Source: Caulobacteraceae bacterium (GTDB taxonomy: Bacteria > Pseudomonadota > Alphaproteobacteria > Caulobacterales > Caulobacteraceae). Taken from it: a DNA stretch of 5,018 nt. The translations under genes were made by a program, and so were the position numbers. This document shows positions 1 to 5,018 of the stretch, piece after piece. The notes beneath the pieces are model-generated. The model was not told the DNA's origin and made no database searches. It saw nothing but the letters and a program-made list of their open reading frames with translations. The DNA lies in the NCBI GenBank assembly GCA_028291305.1, contig JAQGII010000265.1:1-5018 (forward strand). Direction: 5' to 3'. Within the stretch, counting starts at the first letter, position 1. The number at the start of each line of letters is the position of its first letter.

Positions 1-137
1 CCTCTTGCCGGACGGCCGGCCGGGATCGGCGCGGGCGCAAGCTTGGCGCATGGTATCCGGCCGCGATGACGCCGGTGCAATGGACTTGATGCGCCCGTCC
101 CGCCAGTCTGCGGCCCGCCCGTAACGAGGAGCCCGCC

Positions 138-893
138 ATGACCTCCATCGCCGACCGCCGCGCCGCCTTCCGCGCCCTGCACCGGTCCGGCTGCTTCGCC
201 CTGCCCAACCCGTGGGACGGCGGCAGCGCGATCCGCCTGCAGAAGGCTGGCTTCAAGGCCCTGGCCTCCACCAGCGCCGGCGCGGCCTGGGCCCTGGGCA
301 GGGCCGACGGCGAGATGACCGTGGACGAGGTGCTCGAGCACCTGCGCTTCCTGGTCGGGGTCACCGACCTGCCGGTCAACGCCGACTTCGAGGCCGGCTT
401 CGCCGACAGCGCGCAGGGCGTCGGCGCCAACGTCGCCCGCTGCATCGAGACCGGCGTGGCCGGGCTGTCGATCGAGGACCGGAACGGCCGCGCCTTCTAT
501 CCCCTGGACGTGGCCGTGGCGCGGATGCGCGCGGCCCGCGCCGCCATCGACGCCTCGGGCCAGGACGTGATGCTGGTCGGCCGCTGCGAGGCCTATCTGA
601 TGGAGCGGCTGGACATGGATGCGGTGATCGCCCGCCTGAAGGCCTACGCCGAGGCCGGCGCCGACTGCCTCTATGCGCCGGGGGTCAAGACGCTGGCGGA
701 CACCGCCCGGCTGGTGCGCGAGCTGCCCCGGCCGGTCAACGCCAACCTGACCGCCACCGGCCTCAGCGTCGATGACTTCGCCAGCGTCGGCGTGCGCCGG
801 GTCAGCGTCGGCGCCGCCCTGGCCAGCGCCGCCTGGAAGGCGTTCGACGGCTATGTGGAGCGGCTCAAGGGCGAAGGGCGGCTGCCCGCGTAG
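138..893 (+). CDS. Isocitrate lyase/phosphoenolpyruvate mutase-family enzyme
   Basis: A 251-residue cytoplasmic protein of the ICL/PEP mutase superfamily, the short COG2513-like branch. These are Mg-dependent TIM barrels that make or break C-C or P-C bonds next to a carboxylate in 2-oxo or 2-hydroxy acids. Visible motifs, in order: PNPWDGGSA (residues 23-31) near the substrate pocket; NADFEAGF (81-88), whose D83 and E85 stand where the family binds metal; SIED (111-114); VGRCEAYL (147-154), the counterpart of the family's R-x-D-A strand; APGV (180-183); and NANLT (201-205) with RRVSVG (220-225) near the C-terminus. The isocitrate lyase cysteine loop KKCGH is absent, so it is not a true isocitrate lyase. 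Oxaloacetate decarboxylase or hydrolase, methylisocitrate lyase-like or phosphonate activity cannot be told apart from sequence. The start is supported by GAGGAG at 126-131, six bases before the ATG. No functional link to its neighbours is evident. The family assignment is strong; the substrate is unknown. Confidence 0.9.
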   Translation: MTSIADRRAAFRALHRSGCFALPNPWDGGSAIRLQKAGFKALASTSAGAAWALGRADGEMTVDEVLEHLRFLVGVTDLPVNADFEAGFADSAQGVGANVARCIETGVAGLSIEDRNGRAFYPLDVAVARMRAARAAIDASGQDVMLVGRCEAYLMERLDMDAVIARLKAYAEAGADCLYAPGVKTLADTARLVRELPRPVNANLTATGLSVDDFASVGVRRVSVGAALASAAWKAFDGYVERLKGEGRLPA

Positions 894-996
894 GGTCGGA
901 GGGTCCGGCGCTGGCCCCGCGCCCAACCGCCGCACGGCGGCCTGCGCCGCGCGTCGAGGCTGTCCTCAGCCGCGGCGCCGTACTATGCGATGGCCC

Positions 997-1848
997 ATGG
1001 CGATCGGCGTCTTCGATTCTGGAGTGGGCGGCCTGTCCGTCCACCGGGCCCTGGTGGGGCGGTTCCCCACGGCCGACCTGATCTACCTGGCCGACCAGGC
1101 GCATGCGCCCTACGGCGGCCTGCCCGGCGAGCGCATCGTCGAGCTGACCCGGCGCGGTTGCGAGCGGCTGTTCGAGGCCGGCGCCGACCTGGTGGTGCTG
1201 GGCTGCAACACCGCCTCCGCCATCGCCCTGCGCCGCCTGCAGCAGACCTGGTTGCCGGGACTGCGCCAGGCGCGCGGCAGGCCCGCCAACGTGCTGGGCA
1301 TCATCGTGCCGACCATCGAGGCCGCCACCGGCCTGCCCTGGACGCCGGAGCCGGAGCGCCTGCCGGAGAAGGCGGAGGCGCTGGAGGTGCTGGGGGTGTT
1401 CTCGACGCCGGGCACGACGCTCAGCCGCGTCTACGAGATCGAGATCGACAAGCGCCGGGGCGACCTGGCGGTCTTCTCCGAACCCTGCCCCGAGCTGGCC
1501 CGGCTGATCGAGGACGGGGCCGACCGGCGGGTGCTGGCGCCGATCATCGAAGGTCATGTGGAAGCCCTCGCGCGCCGCATCGGCCGCCCACCGGACAAGG
1601 CGGTGCTGGCCTGCACCCACTATGAGATCGTCGCGGACCTGTTCCACGCGGCGCTGCCCGCGGGCGTCGCCCTGATCCACCAGCCGGGCGCCACGGCGGA
1701 TTCGCTGGGGCGGTACCTGGCCGCCCATCCGGAATACGACCCGGGCTCCTCGGGCGAGCGGCGGTTCCTGACCACCGGCGCCCCGGGACCGCAGCACGGC
1801 ATGGTCGAAGCCTTTTGGGGCGCCCCGCTGAGGTTCGAGGCGGCGTAG
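997..1848 (+). CDS. murI: Glutamate racemase (MurI)
   Basis: Interconverts L- and D-glutamate without a cofactor, supplying D-glutamate for peptidoglycan. From the ATG at 997 the protein is 283 residues, slightly longer than the usual 260-275. Family marks: IGVFDSGVGGLS (residues 3-14) with the conserved Asp-Ser; ADQAHAPYG (32-40), the equivalent of the GDxxxxPYG motif; the first catalytic cysteine, C70, in LGCNTAS; GVFSTPGTT (133-141); and the second catalytic cysteine, C206, with H208 in ACTHYEIV. The usual THYPLL reads THYEIV here, a conservative family deviation. About 15 residues around PWTPEPERLPEKAEA (114-128) look like a small insertion. An in-frame ATG at 985 would add MRWP. Neither start has a purine-rich ribosome site, and 997 was chosen because family members usually begin a few residues before IGVFDSG. 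The gene lies 103 bases after the upstream gene and may have its own promoter. A different Asp/Glu racemase specificity is possible but less likely. Confidence 0.9.
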   Translation: MAIGVFDSGVGGLSVHRALVGRFPTADLIYLADQAHAPYGGLPGERIVELTRRGCERLFEAGADLVVLGCNTASAIALRRLQQTWLPGLRQARGRPANVLGIIVPTIEAATGLPWTPEPERLPEKAEALEVLGVFSTPGTTLSRVYEIEIDKRRGDLAVFSEPCPELARLIEDGADRRVLAPIIEGHVEALARRIGRPPDKAVLACTHYEIVADLFHAALPAGVALIHQPGATADSLGRYLAAHPEYDPGSSGERRFLTTGAPGPQHGMVEAFWGAPLRFEAA

Positions 1849-1869
1849 GCCGCGACCACGGGAAAGGCT

Positions 1870-2406
1870 CTAGGAGATCGCCGCCTGCTCGGCCGCGATG
1901 ACCCGCGACACGGCGTTGACCACCGAGGCGATGCGCAGGGCGGTCTGGATCTGGGCGGTGGGCACGCCGCGCTTGCGCAGCTCCTCCTCGTGCGAGTCCA
2001 GGCACATGCCGCAGCCGTTGATGGCCGACACCGCCGTGCACCACAGCTCGAAGTCGCTCTTGTCGACGCCCGGGTTGGCGATGACGTTCATGCGCAGCCG
2101 CGCCGGCAGGGTGCGGTACTCGTGGTTCGAGAGCAGGTGCAGCGAGCGATAGTAGACGTTGTTCATGCCCATGATCGCCGCCGCCGCCCTGGCCGCGGTC
2201 AGCGCCTCGACGGACACGCCGGCGCCCTCGGCCTGGGCGTTGATCTGGCGGACCACGTCCGGCTGGCCCACCGCATAGGCGGAGGCGACGAAACAACCCC
2301 ATTTCTGCTGGTCGTTCAGCAGCGTCTCGCCGGCCAACGACGACAGGTTCAGGCTAAGGTCCTTGGCATAGGCGGGCAGGGCTTCGCGCAGGGCTTCGAT
2401 CGACAT
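1870..2406 (-). CDS. ahpD: AhpD-type alkylhydroperoxidase (AhpC reductant)
   Basis: A 178-residue, all-helical cytoplasmic protein of the AhpD/carboxymuconolactone decarboxylase superfamily. In Mycobacterium tuberculosis AhpD has weak peroxidase activity and passes electrons from lipoyl enzymes to AhpC. The redox centre is [12 protein letters not shown] (residues 129-140), with the C132/C135 pair. By offset against the mycobacterial enzyme, E120, C132, C135 and H139 match the proton-relay and thiol residues E118, C130, C133 and H137. The mycobacterial H132 inside the CxxC is Met134 here. The first half, including [12 protein letters not shown] (36-47), is the degenerate partner repeat typical of the fold. 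The start is set by GGAGG (complement of 2414-2418), seven bases before the ATG. It lies 199 bases downstream of ahpC on the same strand, so it is probably cotranscribed, although two hairpins separate them. It ends 21 bases from the convergent murI. Confidence 0.93.
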   Translation of the reverse strand: MSIEALREALPAYAKDLSLNLSSLAGETLLNDQQKWGCFVASAYAVGQPDVVRQINAQAEGAGVSVEALTAARAAAAIMGMNNVYYRSLHLLSNHEYRTLPARLRMNVIANPGVDKSDFELWCTAVSAINGCGMCLDSHEEELRKRGVPTAQIQTALRIASVVNAVSRVIAAEQAAIS

Positions 2407-2452
2407 CAGTCGGCCTCCGGACGGGTGGACATCATAACAGACAGGAAGAGGT

Positions 2453-2498
2453 GACCCGGGGGCGGCTTTCGGGGGGGAGGAAAAGCGGCCCCCGGGTC
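2453..2498 (-). other. Long hairpin between ahpC and ahpD
   Basis: Arms 2453-2469 and 2482-2498 pair over 17 positions with one G-G mismatch (2464/2487) around a 12-base loop. Neither strand has a T run after the stem, so it is not a classic intrinsic terminator. In the leftward transcript it would lie after ahpC and about 47 bases before the ahpD start. Possible roles are partial termination, protection of the ahpC mRNA 3' end or an RNA processing point; these are inferences. Confidence 0.6.
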
Positions 2499-2502
2499 AG
2501 GG

Positions 2503-2528
2503 CGTCCTTCCGGCTCGGCCGGACGACG
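2503..2528 (-). other. Second, smaller hairpin between ahpC and ahpD
   Basis: TCCGGC (2509-2514) and GCCGGA (2518-2523) pair perfectly around TCG. An outer four-base stem, CGTC (2503-2506) with GACG (2525-2528), pairs across a small internal loop. It sits four bases from the longer hairpin, making a tandem pair in the ahpC-ahpD gap. No T run follows it. Confidence 0.45.
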
Positions 2529-2605
2529 CAGACTTCAGAACGGACACCCGCGCGATCCGATCCAGGCCGGACCGCGCCAATGCCGGTATTTTTGTACAGC
2601 CGTGC

Positions 2606-3154
2606 CTAGAGCGTAGCGCCGCCCACCTGGCGGTTGCAGGGGCACAGCTCGTCGGTCTGCAGCGCGTCCAGCACCCGCAGGGTGTCGGACGGGTTGCGGC
2701 CCACGTTCAGGTTGGTGACGTAGACGTGCTGGATGGTGTTGTCCGGGTCGACCACGAAGGTCGCGCGCAGCGCCACGCCTTCCTCTTCGTTGAGCACGCC
2801 CAGGGCGCGGGTGAACTTGGCCGAGCTGTCGGCGAACGACCAGATCGGCAGCTTGTCGAGATCCGGGTGATCGCGGCGCCAGGCCAGCTTGGAGAACTCG
2901 TTGTCGGTCGAGCCGCCGAGCACCACCGCGTCGCGGTCCTCGAAGTCCTTATGCAGGCGCGCGAACTCGGCGATCTCGGTCGGGCAGACGAAGGTGAAGT
3001 CCTTCGGGTAGAAGAAGATCACCTTCCACTTCCCGGGGAAGCTTTCCTTGGTGATCGGCTCGAAGGCGCTGACGCCCTTCTCTTCGTGCGCGTTGAACCC
3101 GGGCTTCACGCCCACGATCTTGAACTCAGGCAGTTTTTCGCCGACGCCCAGCAT
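2606..3154 (-). CDS. ahpC: Alkyl hydroperoxide reductase AhpC (2-Cys peroxiredoxin)
   Basis: A 182-residue cytoplasmic typical 2-Cys peroxiredoxin that reduces hydrogen peroxide, organic peroxides and probably peroxynitrite through a thiol. The active site is PKDFTFVCPTE (residues 50-60) with peroxidatic C57 and T54; the conserved arginine is R130 in LRATFVVDP. The C-terminus carries ELCPCN (169-174), giving resolving cysteine C171 plus an extra C173. This C-x-C tail resembles the three-cysteine AhpC of Mycobacterium tuberculosis, which is served by AhpD rather than AhpF, and ahpD indeed follows. AAGGAG (complement of 3163-3168) lies eight bases before the ATG and fixes the start. Upstream, a 37-base OxyR-like site and candidate promoter elements suggest peroxide induction. 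Residues 20-34 (FNAHEEKGVSAFEPI) are an acidic N-terminal stretch seen in this AhpC branch. Family identity is very secure; the regulation is inferred. Confidence 0.97.
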   Translation of the reverse strand: MLGVGEKLPEFKIVGVKPGFNAHEEKGVSAFEPITKESFPGKWKVIFFYPKDFTFVCPTEIAEFARLHKDFEDRDAVVLGGSTDNEFSKLAWRRDHPDLDKLPIWSFADSSAKFTRALGVLNEEEGVALRATFVVDPDNTIQHVYVTNLNVGRNPSDTLRVLDALQTDELCPCNRQVGGATL

Positions 3155-3207
3155 GGCTGTGGCTCCTTCATTGAGAATTGGGGTGGGCGCGTTCGCCGCA
3201 CCGGAGG

Positions 3208-3237
3208 TTGGTAGAGGCTGGCCCGCAAGAAGGCCAA
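3208..3237 (-). promoter_or_regulatory. Candidate ahpC promoter
   Basis: On the minus strand TTGGCCT (3237 down to 3231), a 15-base spacer and TCTACCAA (3215 down to 3208) form a weak promoter beginning at the last base of the OxyR-like site. The spacing and position relative to the operator are the same, within one base, as at katA. A start near 3202 would give a leader of about 48 bases. The -10 fit is poor, so this rests mainly on geometry. Confidence 0.33.
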
Positions 3238-3273
3238 TCGATTGTTTCTGATATTTGTATAGAGGAAGCCTAT
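3237..3273. promoter_or_regulatory. OxyR-like operator upstream of ahpC
   Basis: On the + strand the site reads ATCG-N7-CTGA-N7-ATAG-N7-CTAT, again 37 bases with 13 of 16 matches to the OxyR tetranucleotide consensus and a perfect half at 3259-3273. The weaker half starts with the same ATCG as the katA site. It lies 82 bases before the ahpC start, and its ahpC-proximal end touches a candidate -35 TTG, the position used by OxyR as an activator. Confidence 0.72.
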
Positions 3274-3300
3274 GGGGCCCCGGCGGCGGGGCGCCGGGCG

Positions 3301-3333
3301 GAAAGGGCGGCGCGCGGATCCCGCGCGCCGCCC
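3301..3333 (-). terminator. Hairpin terminator after katA
   Basis: A perfect 13-base inverted repeat (3305-3317 with 3321-3333) separated by a 3-base loop starts 20 bases after the katA stop codon. On the minus strand it is followed by TTTC (3304-3301), a short U tract. The stem is very GC-rich. It lies 32 bases from the ahpC operator, so it would insulate ahpC from katA read-through. The short U tract makes it a less than ideal intrinsic terminator. Confidence 0.65.
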
Positions 3334-3352
3334 CGCCCCTCTCCCGGCGGGC

Positions 3353-4816
3353 CTATTCGGCCGCTACCGGGAGCTCTATCCCTGTCCGCCGGGCCACGCC
3401 CGCACCGTAGGCCGGGTCGGCCAGGGTGAAGTGGGCGATCTGGCGCTGCAGGATGACCTGCGGCACGCCGACCATGGCCGCTGCGATGTTGTCCATTAGC
3501 GCCGATTGCTGGGCCGGCGTCATGAGGCGAAACAGCGCGCCCGCCTGGCTGTAGTCGTCGTTGTCCGCCCGGTGGTCGTAGCGGTCGGCGGCGCCGGTGA
3601 TCTTCAGCGGCGGCTCGCGGTAGGCGGGCGCCTGCGCCGGCCCGCCGAAGCTGTTGGGCTCGTAGTTGACCGAGCCTCCGCCGTTGCCGTCGGCGCGCAT
3701 GGCCCCGTCGCGGTGATAGGTGTTCACCTCGACCCTGGGCCGGTTGACCGGCAGCTGGTCGGCGTTGGTCCCGACCCGGTGGCGGTGGGCGTCGCCGTAG
3801 GAGAACACCCGGAACTGCAGCATCTTGTCGGGGCTGAAGGATATCCCCGGCACGACATTGCCCGGCGAGAACGCCGCCTGCTCGACCTCGGCATGGTAGT
3901 TGGCCGGGTTGCGGTTCAGCTCCAGCACGCCGACCTCGATCAGCGGGTAGTCGCCGTGCGGCCATACCTTGGTCAGGTCGAACGGGTTGTACGGCGTCGT
4001 GTCGGCGTCGGCCTCCGGCATGACCTGCACGAACAGGGTCCAGCGCGGGTGGTCGCCGCGCTCGATGGCCTCGTAGAGGTCGCGCTGGTGAGTCTCGCGG
4101 TCGCCGCCGACCAGGGCCGCGGCCTCCTCGTTGGTGTAGTTGGCGATGCCCTGCTGGGTCTTGAAGTGGAACTTCACCCAGAACCGCTCGCCCTGCGCGT
4201 TGATGAAGCTGAAGGTGTGCGAGCCGAAGCCGTGCATGTGGCGGTAGGACTTCGGTATGCCCCGGTCCGAGAACAGGGTCGTCACCTGGTGCAGGCTCTC
4301 GGGGCTCAGGCTCCAGAAGTCCCACATGGCGGTGGTCGAGCGCATGTTGGTGCGCGGGTCGCGCTTCTGGGTGTGGATGAAGTCGGAGAACTTCAGCGGA
4401 TCGCGGATGAAGAACACCGGGGTGTTGTTGCCCACCAGGTCCCAGTTGCCCTGGTCGGTGTAGAATTTCAGCGCCCAGCCGCGCACGTCGCGCTCGGCGT
4501 CCGCCGCGCCGCGCTCGCCGGCCACGGTCGAGAAGCGCAGGAAGGTGTCCGTCACCTTGCCCACCTCGGCGAACAGCGAGGCGGCGGTGTAGCGGGTGAT
4601 GTCGTGGGTGACGGTGAAGGTGCCGAAGGCGGCCGAGCCCTTGGCGTGCACCACGCGCTCGGGCAGGCGCTCGCGGTTGAAGTGGGCGGCCTTCTCGAAC
4701 AGGTGCACGTCCTGCACCAGCAGCGGGCCGCGCGGGCCGGCGGTCAGGCTGTTCTGGTTGTCCGGCACCGGGGCGCCGGCGCTGGTGGTCAGGATGGGCG
4801 GGGTCTTGGCGGTCAT
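3353..4816 (-). CDS. katA: Monofunctional haem catalase
   Basis: Dismutates two hydrogen peroxide molecules to water and oxygen in the cytoplasm. It has 487 residues, the size of small-subunit (clade 3-like) catalases, and no signal peptide. Catalytic His57 lies in [13 protein letters not shown] (53-65), Asn130 in [13 protein letters not shown] (128-140), and the proximal haem ligand Tyr340 in [14 protein letters not shown] (336-349). The His-Asn and His-Tyr spacings (73 and 283) equal those of human catalase, so the core has no net indels. By the same offset the human NADPH contacts H194, R203, K237, V302, W303 and H305 map to identical residues H176, R185, K219, V284, W285 and H287, which suggests NADPH binding. 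The ATG at 4816 was chosen because GGAG sits seven bases upstream; an in-frame TTG at 4867 would add 17 residues that do not look like catalase. A strong hairpin follows the stop, and an OxyR-like site lies 145 bases upstream. The gene could equally be named katB or katE-like by local convention. Confidence 0.97.
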   Translation of the reverse strand: MTAKTPPILTTSAGAPVPDNQNSLTAGPRGPLLVQDVHLFEKAAHFNRERLPERVVHAKGSAAFGTFTVTHDITRYTAASLFAEVGKVTDTFLRFSTVAGERGAADAERDVRGWALKFYTDQGNWDLVGNNTPVFFIRDPLKFSDFIHTQKRDPRTNMRSTTAMWDFWSLSPESLHQVTTLFSDRGIPKSYRHMHGFGSHTFSFINAQGERFWVKFHFKTQQGIANYTNEEAAALVGGDRETHQRDLYEAIERGDHPRWTLFVQVMPEADADTTPYNPFDLTKVWPHGDYPLIEVGVLELNRNPANYHAEVEQAAFSPGNVVPGISFSPDKMLQFRVFSYGDAHRHRVGTNADQLPVNRPRVEVNTYHRDGAMRADGNGGGSVNYEPNSFGGPAQAPAYREPPLKITGAADRYDHRADNDDYSQAGALFRLMTPAQQSALMDNIAAAMVGVPQVILQRQIAHFTLADPAYGAGVARRTGIELPVAAE

Positions 4817-4823
4817 GGGGCGG

Positions 4824-4827
4824 CTCC
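4824..4827 (-). promoter_or_regulatory. katA ribosome-binding site
   Basis: GGAG on the minus strand ends seven bases before the ATG at 4816. It decides the katA start against the in-frame upstream TTG at 4867. Confidence 0.7.
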
Positions 4828-4846
4828 GAATGGGGGAGGCTGCGCG

Positions 4847-4897
4847 AGCAGCGAAGCGGTGGTGCAAATGAGCCGGCCGCGCTCAAGCAGCGAAGCG
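4847..4897. repeat. Direct repeat in the katA leader
   Basis: AGCAGCGAAGCG occurs twice (4847-4858 and 4886-4897) with a 39-base period, and the similarity continues imperfectly for about ten bases to the right of each copy. Both lie between the proposed katA start point and its ribosome-binding site. A separate 9-base inverted repeat (4872-4880 with 4915-4923) overlaps this region. Function unknown; it could be a local duplication. Confidence 0.5.
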
Positions 4898-4921
4898 ATA
4901 GCGCACACAAGATTGCGGCCG

Positions 4922-4953
4922 GCGACCCGGCGAAAAAGCACCCGCCGGGTCGC
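4922..4953. repeat. Perfect 11-base inverted repeat over the proposed katA -10 region
   Basis: GCGACCCGGCG (4922-4932) and its exact reverse complement (4943-4953) are separated by 10 bases. The arms flank the candidate katA -10 element. It may be an operator for a second, unidentified dimeric regulator, a DNA cruciform, or, if transcription starts further upstream, an RNA hairpin in the katA leader. No T run follows it in either direction, which argues against a terminator. Confidence 0.55.
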
Positions 4954-4961
4954 AAAAACAA
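4932..4961 (-). promoter_or_regulatory. Candidate katA promoter
   Basis: Read on the minus strand, TTGTTTT (from 4961 down to 4955), a 15-base spacer and GCTTTTTC (4939 down to 4932) make a weak housekeeping-type promoter; six of eight -10 bases fit GCTANAWC. The -35 element abuts the OxyR-like site, as expected for a promoter that needs an activator. The start point would be near 4925, giving a leader of about 110 bases. Weak by sequence alone, but the geometry parallels the ahpC promoter within one base. Confidence 0.35.
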
Positions 4962-4998
4962 ATCGATAGTTTTTTTGTTTCCGATAGAAAATAGCTAT
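4962..4998. promoter_or_regulatory. OxyR-like operator between katA and the divergent gene
   Basis: On the + strand the site reads ATCG-N7-TTTT-N7-ATAG-N7-CTAT, 37 bases long. Against the OxyR consensus ATAG-N7-CTAT-N7-ATAG-N7-CTAT it matches 13 of 16 defined bases, with the right-hand half (4984-4998) perfect. It ends one base upstream of a candidate katA -35 element and overlaps the candidate promoter of the divergent gene. This position suits activation of katA together with autorepression of oxyR. Binding is inferred from the pattern. Confidence 0.72.
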
Positions 4999-5001
4999 AT
5001 C
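4975..5001 (+). promoter_or_regulatory. Candidate promoter of the divergent (oxyR-like) gene
   Basis: TTGTTTC (4975-4981), a 12-base spacer and GCTATATC (4994-5001) fit the Caulobacter housekeeping consensus TTGaCgS-N10-14-GCTANAWC; the -10 element is an exact match. Transcription would begin about seven bases after the -10 element, at or next to the A of the ATG at 5008, so the mRNA would be leaderless. This agrees with the missing ribosome-binding site. The elements lie largely within the OxyR-like operator. Confidence 0.55.
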
Positions 5002-5007
5002 GCCGCC

Positions 5008-5018
5008 ATGCTCCCCAC
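5008..5018 (+). CDS. oxyR: 5' end of a divergent gene, probably oxyR (cut by the window edge)
   Basis: Only four codons are visible: ATG, CTC, CCC and AC-, which give Met-Leu-Pro-Thr because every ACN codon is Thr. From family knowledge, several alphaproteobacterial OxyR proteins start with a short leader before the helix-turn-helix, of the form M-L-P-T-L-R-Q-L, and oxyR is often divergent from a catalase gene. An OxyR-like operator 9 bases upstream supports this. There is no ribosome-binding site before the ATG, but a strong promoter match places the transcription start on the ATG itself, as for a leaderless mRNA. OxyR would be a LysR-type regulator activated by disulfide formation on peroxide exposure. 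The identity is an inference from context plus four residues. Confidence 0.5.

Noticed and set aside
1..51. A 17-codon leftward open stretch from an ATG at 51 running off the left edge.
   Set aside because: It is too short to judge, has only a weak ribosome site, and the visible residues (beginning MRQACARADPG) match no family I recognise. In GC-rich DNA such openings are common.
927..940. CCGCC/GGCGG hairpin after the first gene as a terminator.
   Set aside because: The stem is five to six base pairs with no T run; such short GC palindromes are expected by chance at this base composition.
1840..1853. Small hairpin GCGGC-GTAG-GCCGC over the murI stop codon as a terminator for the convergent murI/ahpD pair.
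   Set aside because: It has only five base pairs and no T run. The 21-base gap appears to hold no intrinsic terminator, which is noted but not informative by itself.
2458..2480. G-rich run as a possible G-quadruplex.
   Set aside because: It lacks four separate runs of three or more G with short loops, and the G-runs are better explained as part of the long hairpin and its loop.
4817..4867. N-terminal extension of katA from a TTG at 4867.
   Set aside because: The 17 extra residues do not resemble catalase N-termini, the start is TTG, and the ATG at 4816 has a well-spaced GGAG.
3506..4969. Long open frame on the + strand opposite katA.
   Set aside because: It is antisense to a catalase with all catalytic residues intact, its composition is Val/Gly/Arg-rich, and it has no recognisable motif. 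It is a shadow of GC-rich codon use.

Overview
The window is high-GC DNA with dense GC-rich codon use and no mobile elements, RNA genes or CRISPR. Protein character and promoter style fit an alphaproteobacterium, most likely the Caulobacterales (Caulobacter, Phenylobacterium or Brevundimonas type). The promoter evidence is an exact match to the -10 element GCTANAWC described for Caulobacter housekeeping promoters. The genus is an inference; no database could be searched.

Layout. Bases 1-137 carry no gene that can be supported. Two rightward genes follow: an isocitrate lyase/PEP mutase-family enzyme (138-893) and a glutamate racemase, murI (997-1848). They converge, with a 21-base gap, on a leftward block of peroxide-defence genes: ahpD (1870-2406), ahpC (2606-3154) and a monofunctional haem catalase, katA (3353-4816). 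At the right edge the first four codons of a divergent rightward gene appear (from 5008, Met-Leu-Pro-Thr), and this is probably oxyR.

How it works together. Catalase removes high hydrogen peroxide. AhpC reduces low peroxide and organic peroxides, and AhpD is its likely thiol reductant because no ahpF is seen. Two 37-base sites with the OxyR layout (four tetranucleotides separated by 7-base gaps) lie upstream of ahpC (3237-3273) and between katA and the divergent gene (4962-4998). Each has one perfect half, ATAG-N7-CTAT, and one degenerate half starting ATCG. The second site also overlaps a near-ideal promoter for the divergent gene whose start point would fall on its ATG, so that mRNA may be leaderless and repressed by its own product. 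The whole right half therefore reads as a compact peroxide regulon: oxyR, katA, ahpC and ahpD.

Unexplained structure: two hairpins between ahpC and ahpD, and an 11-base perfect inverted repeat straddling the proposed katA -10 element. The genes themselves are known families. I see no wholly new system, but the regulatory architecture is worth checking.
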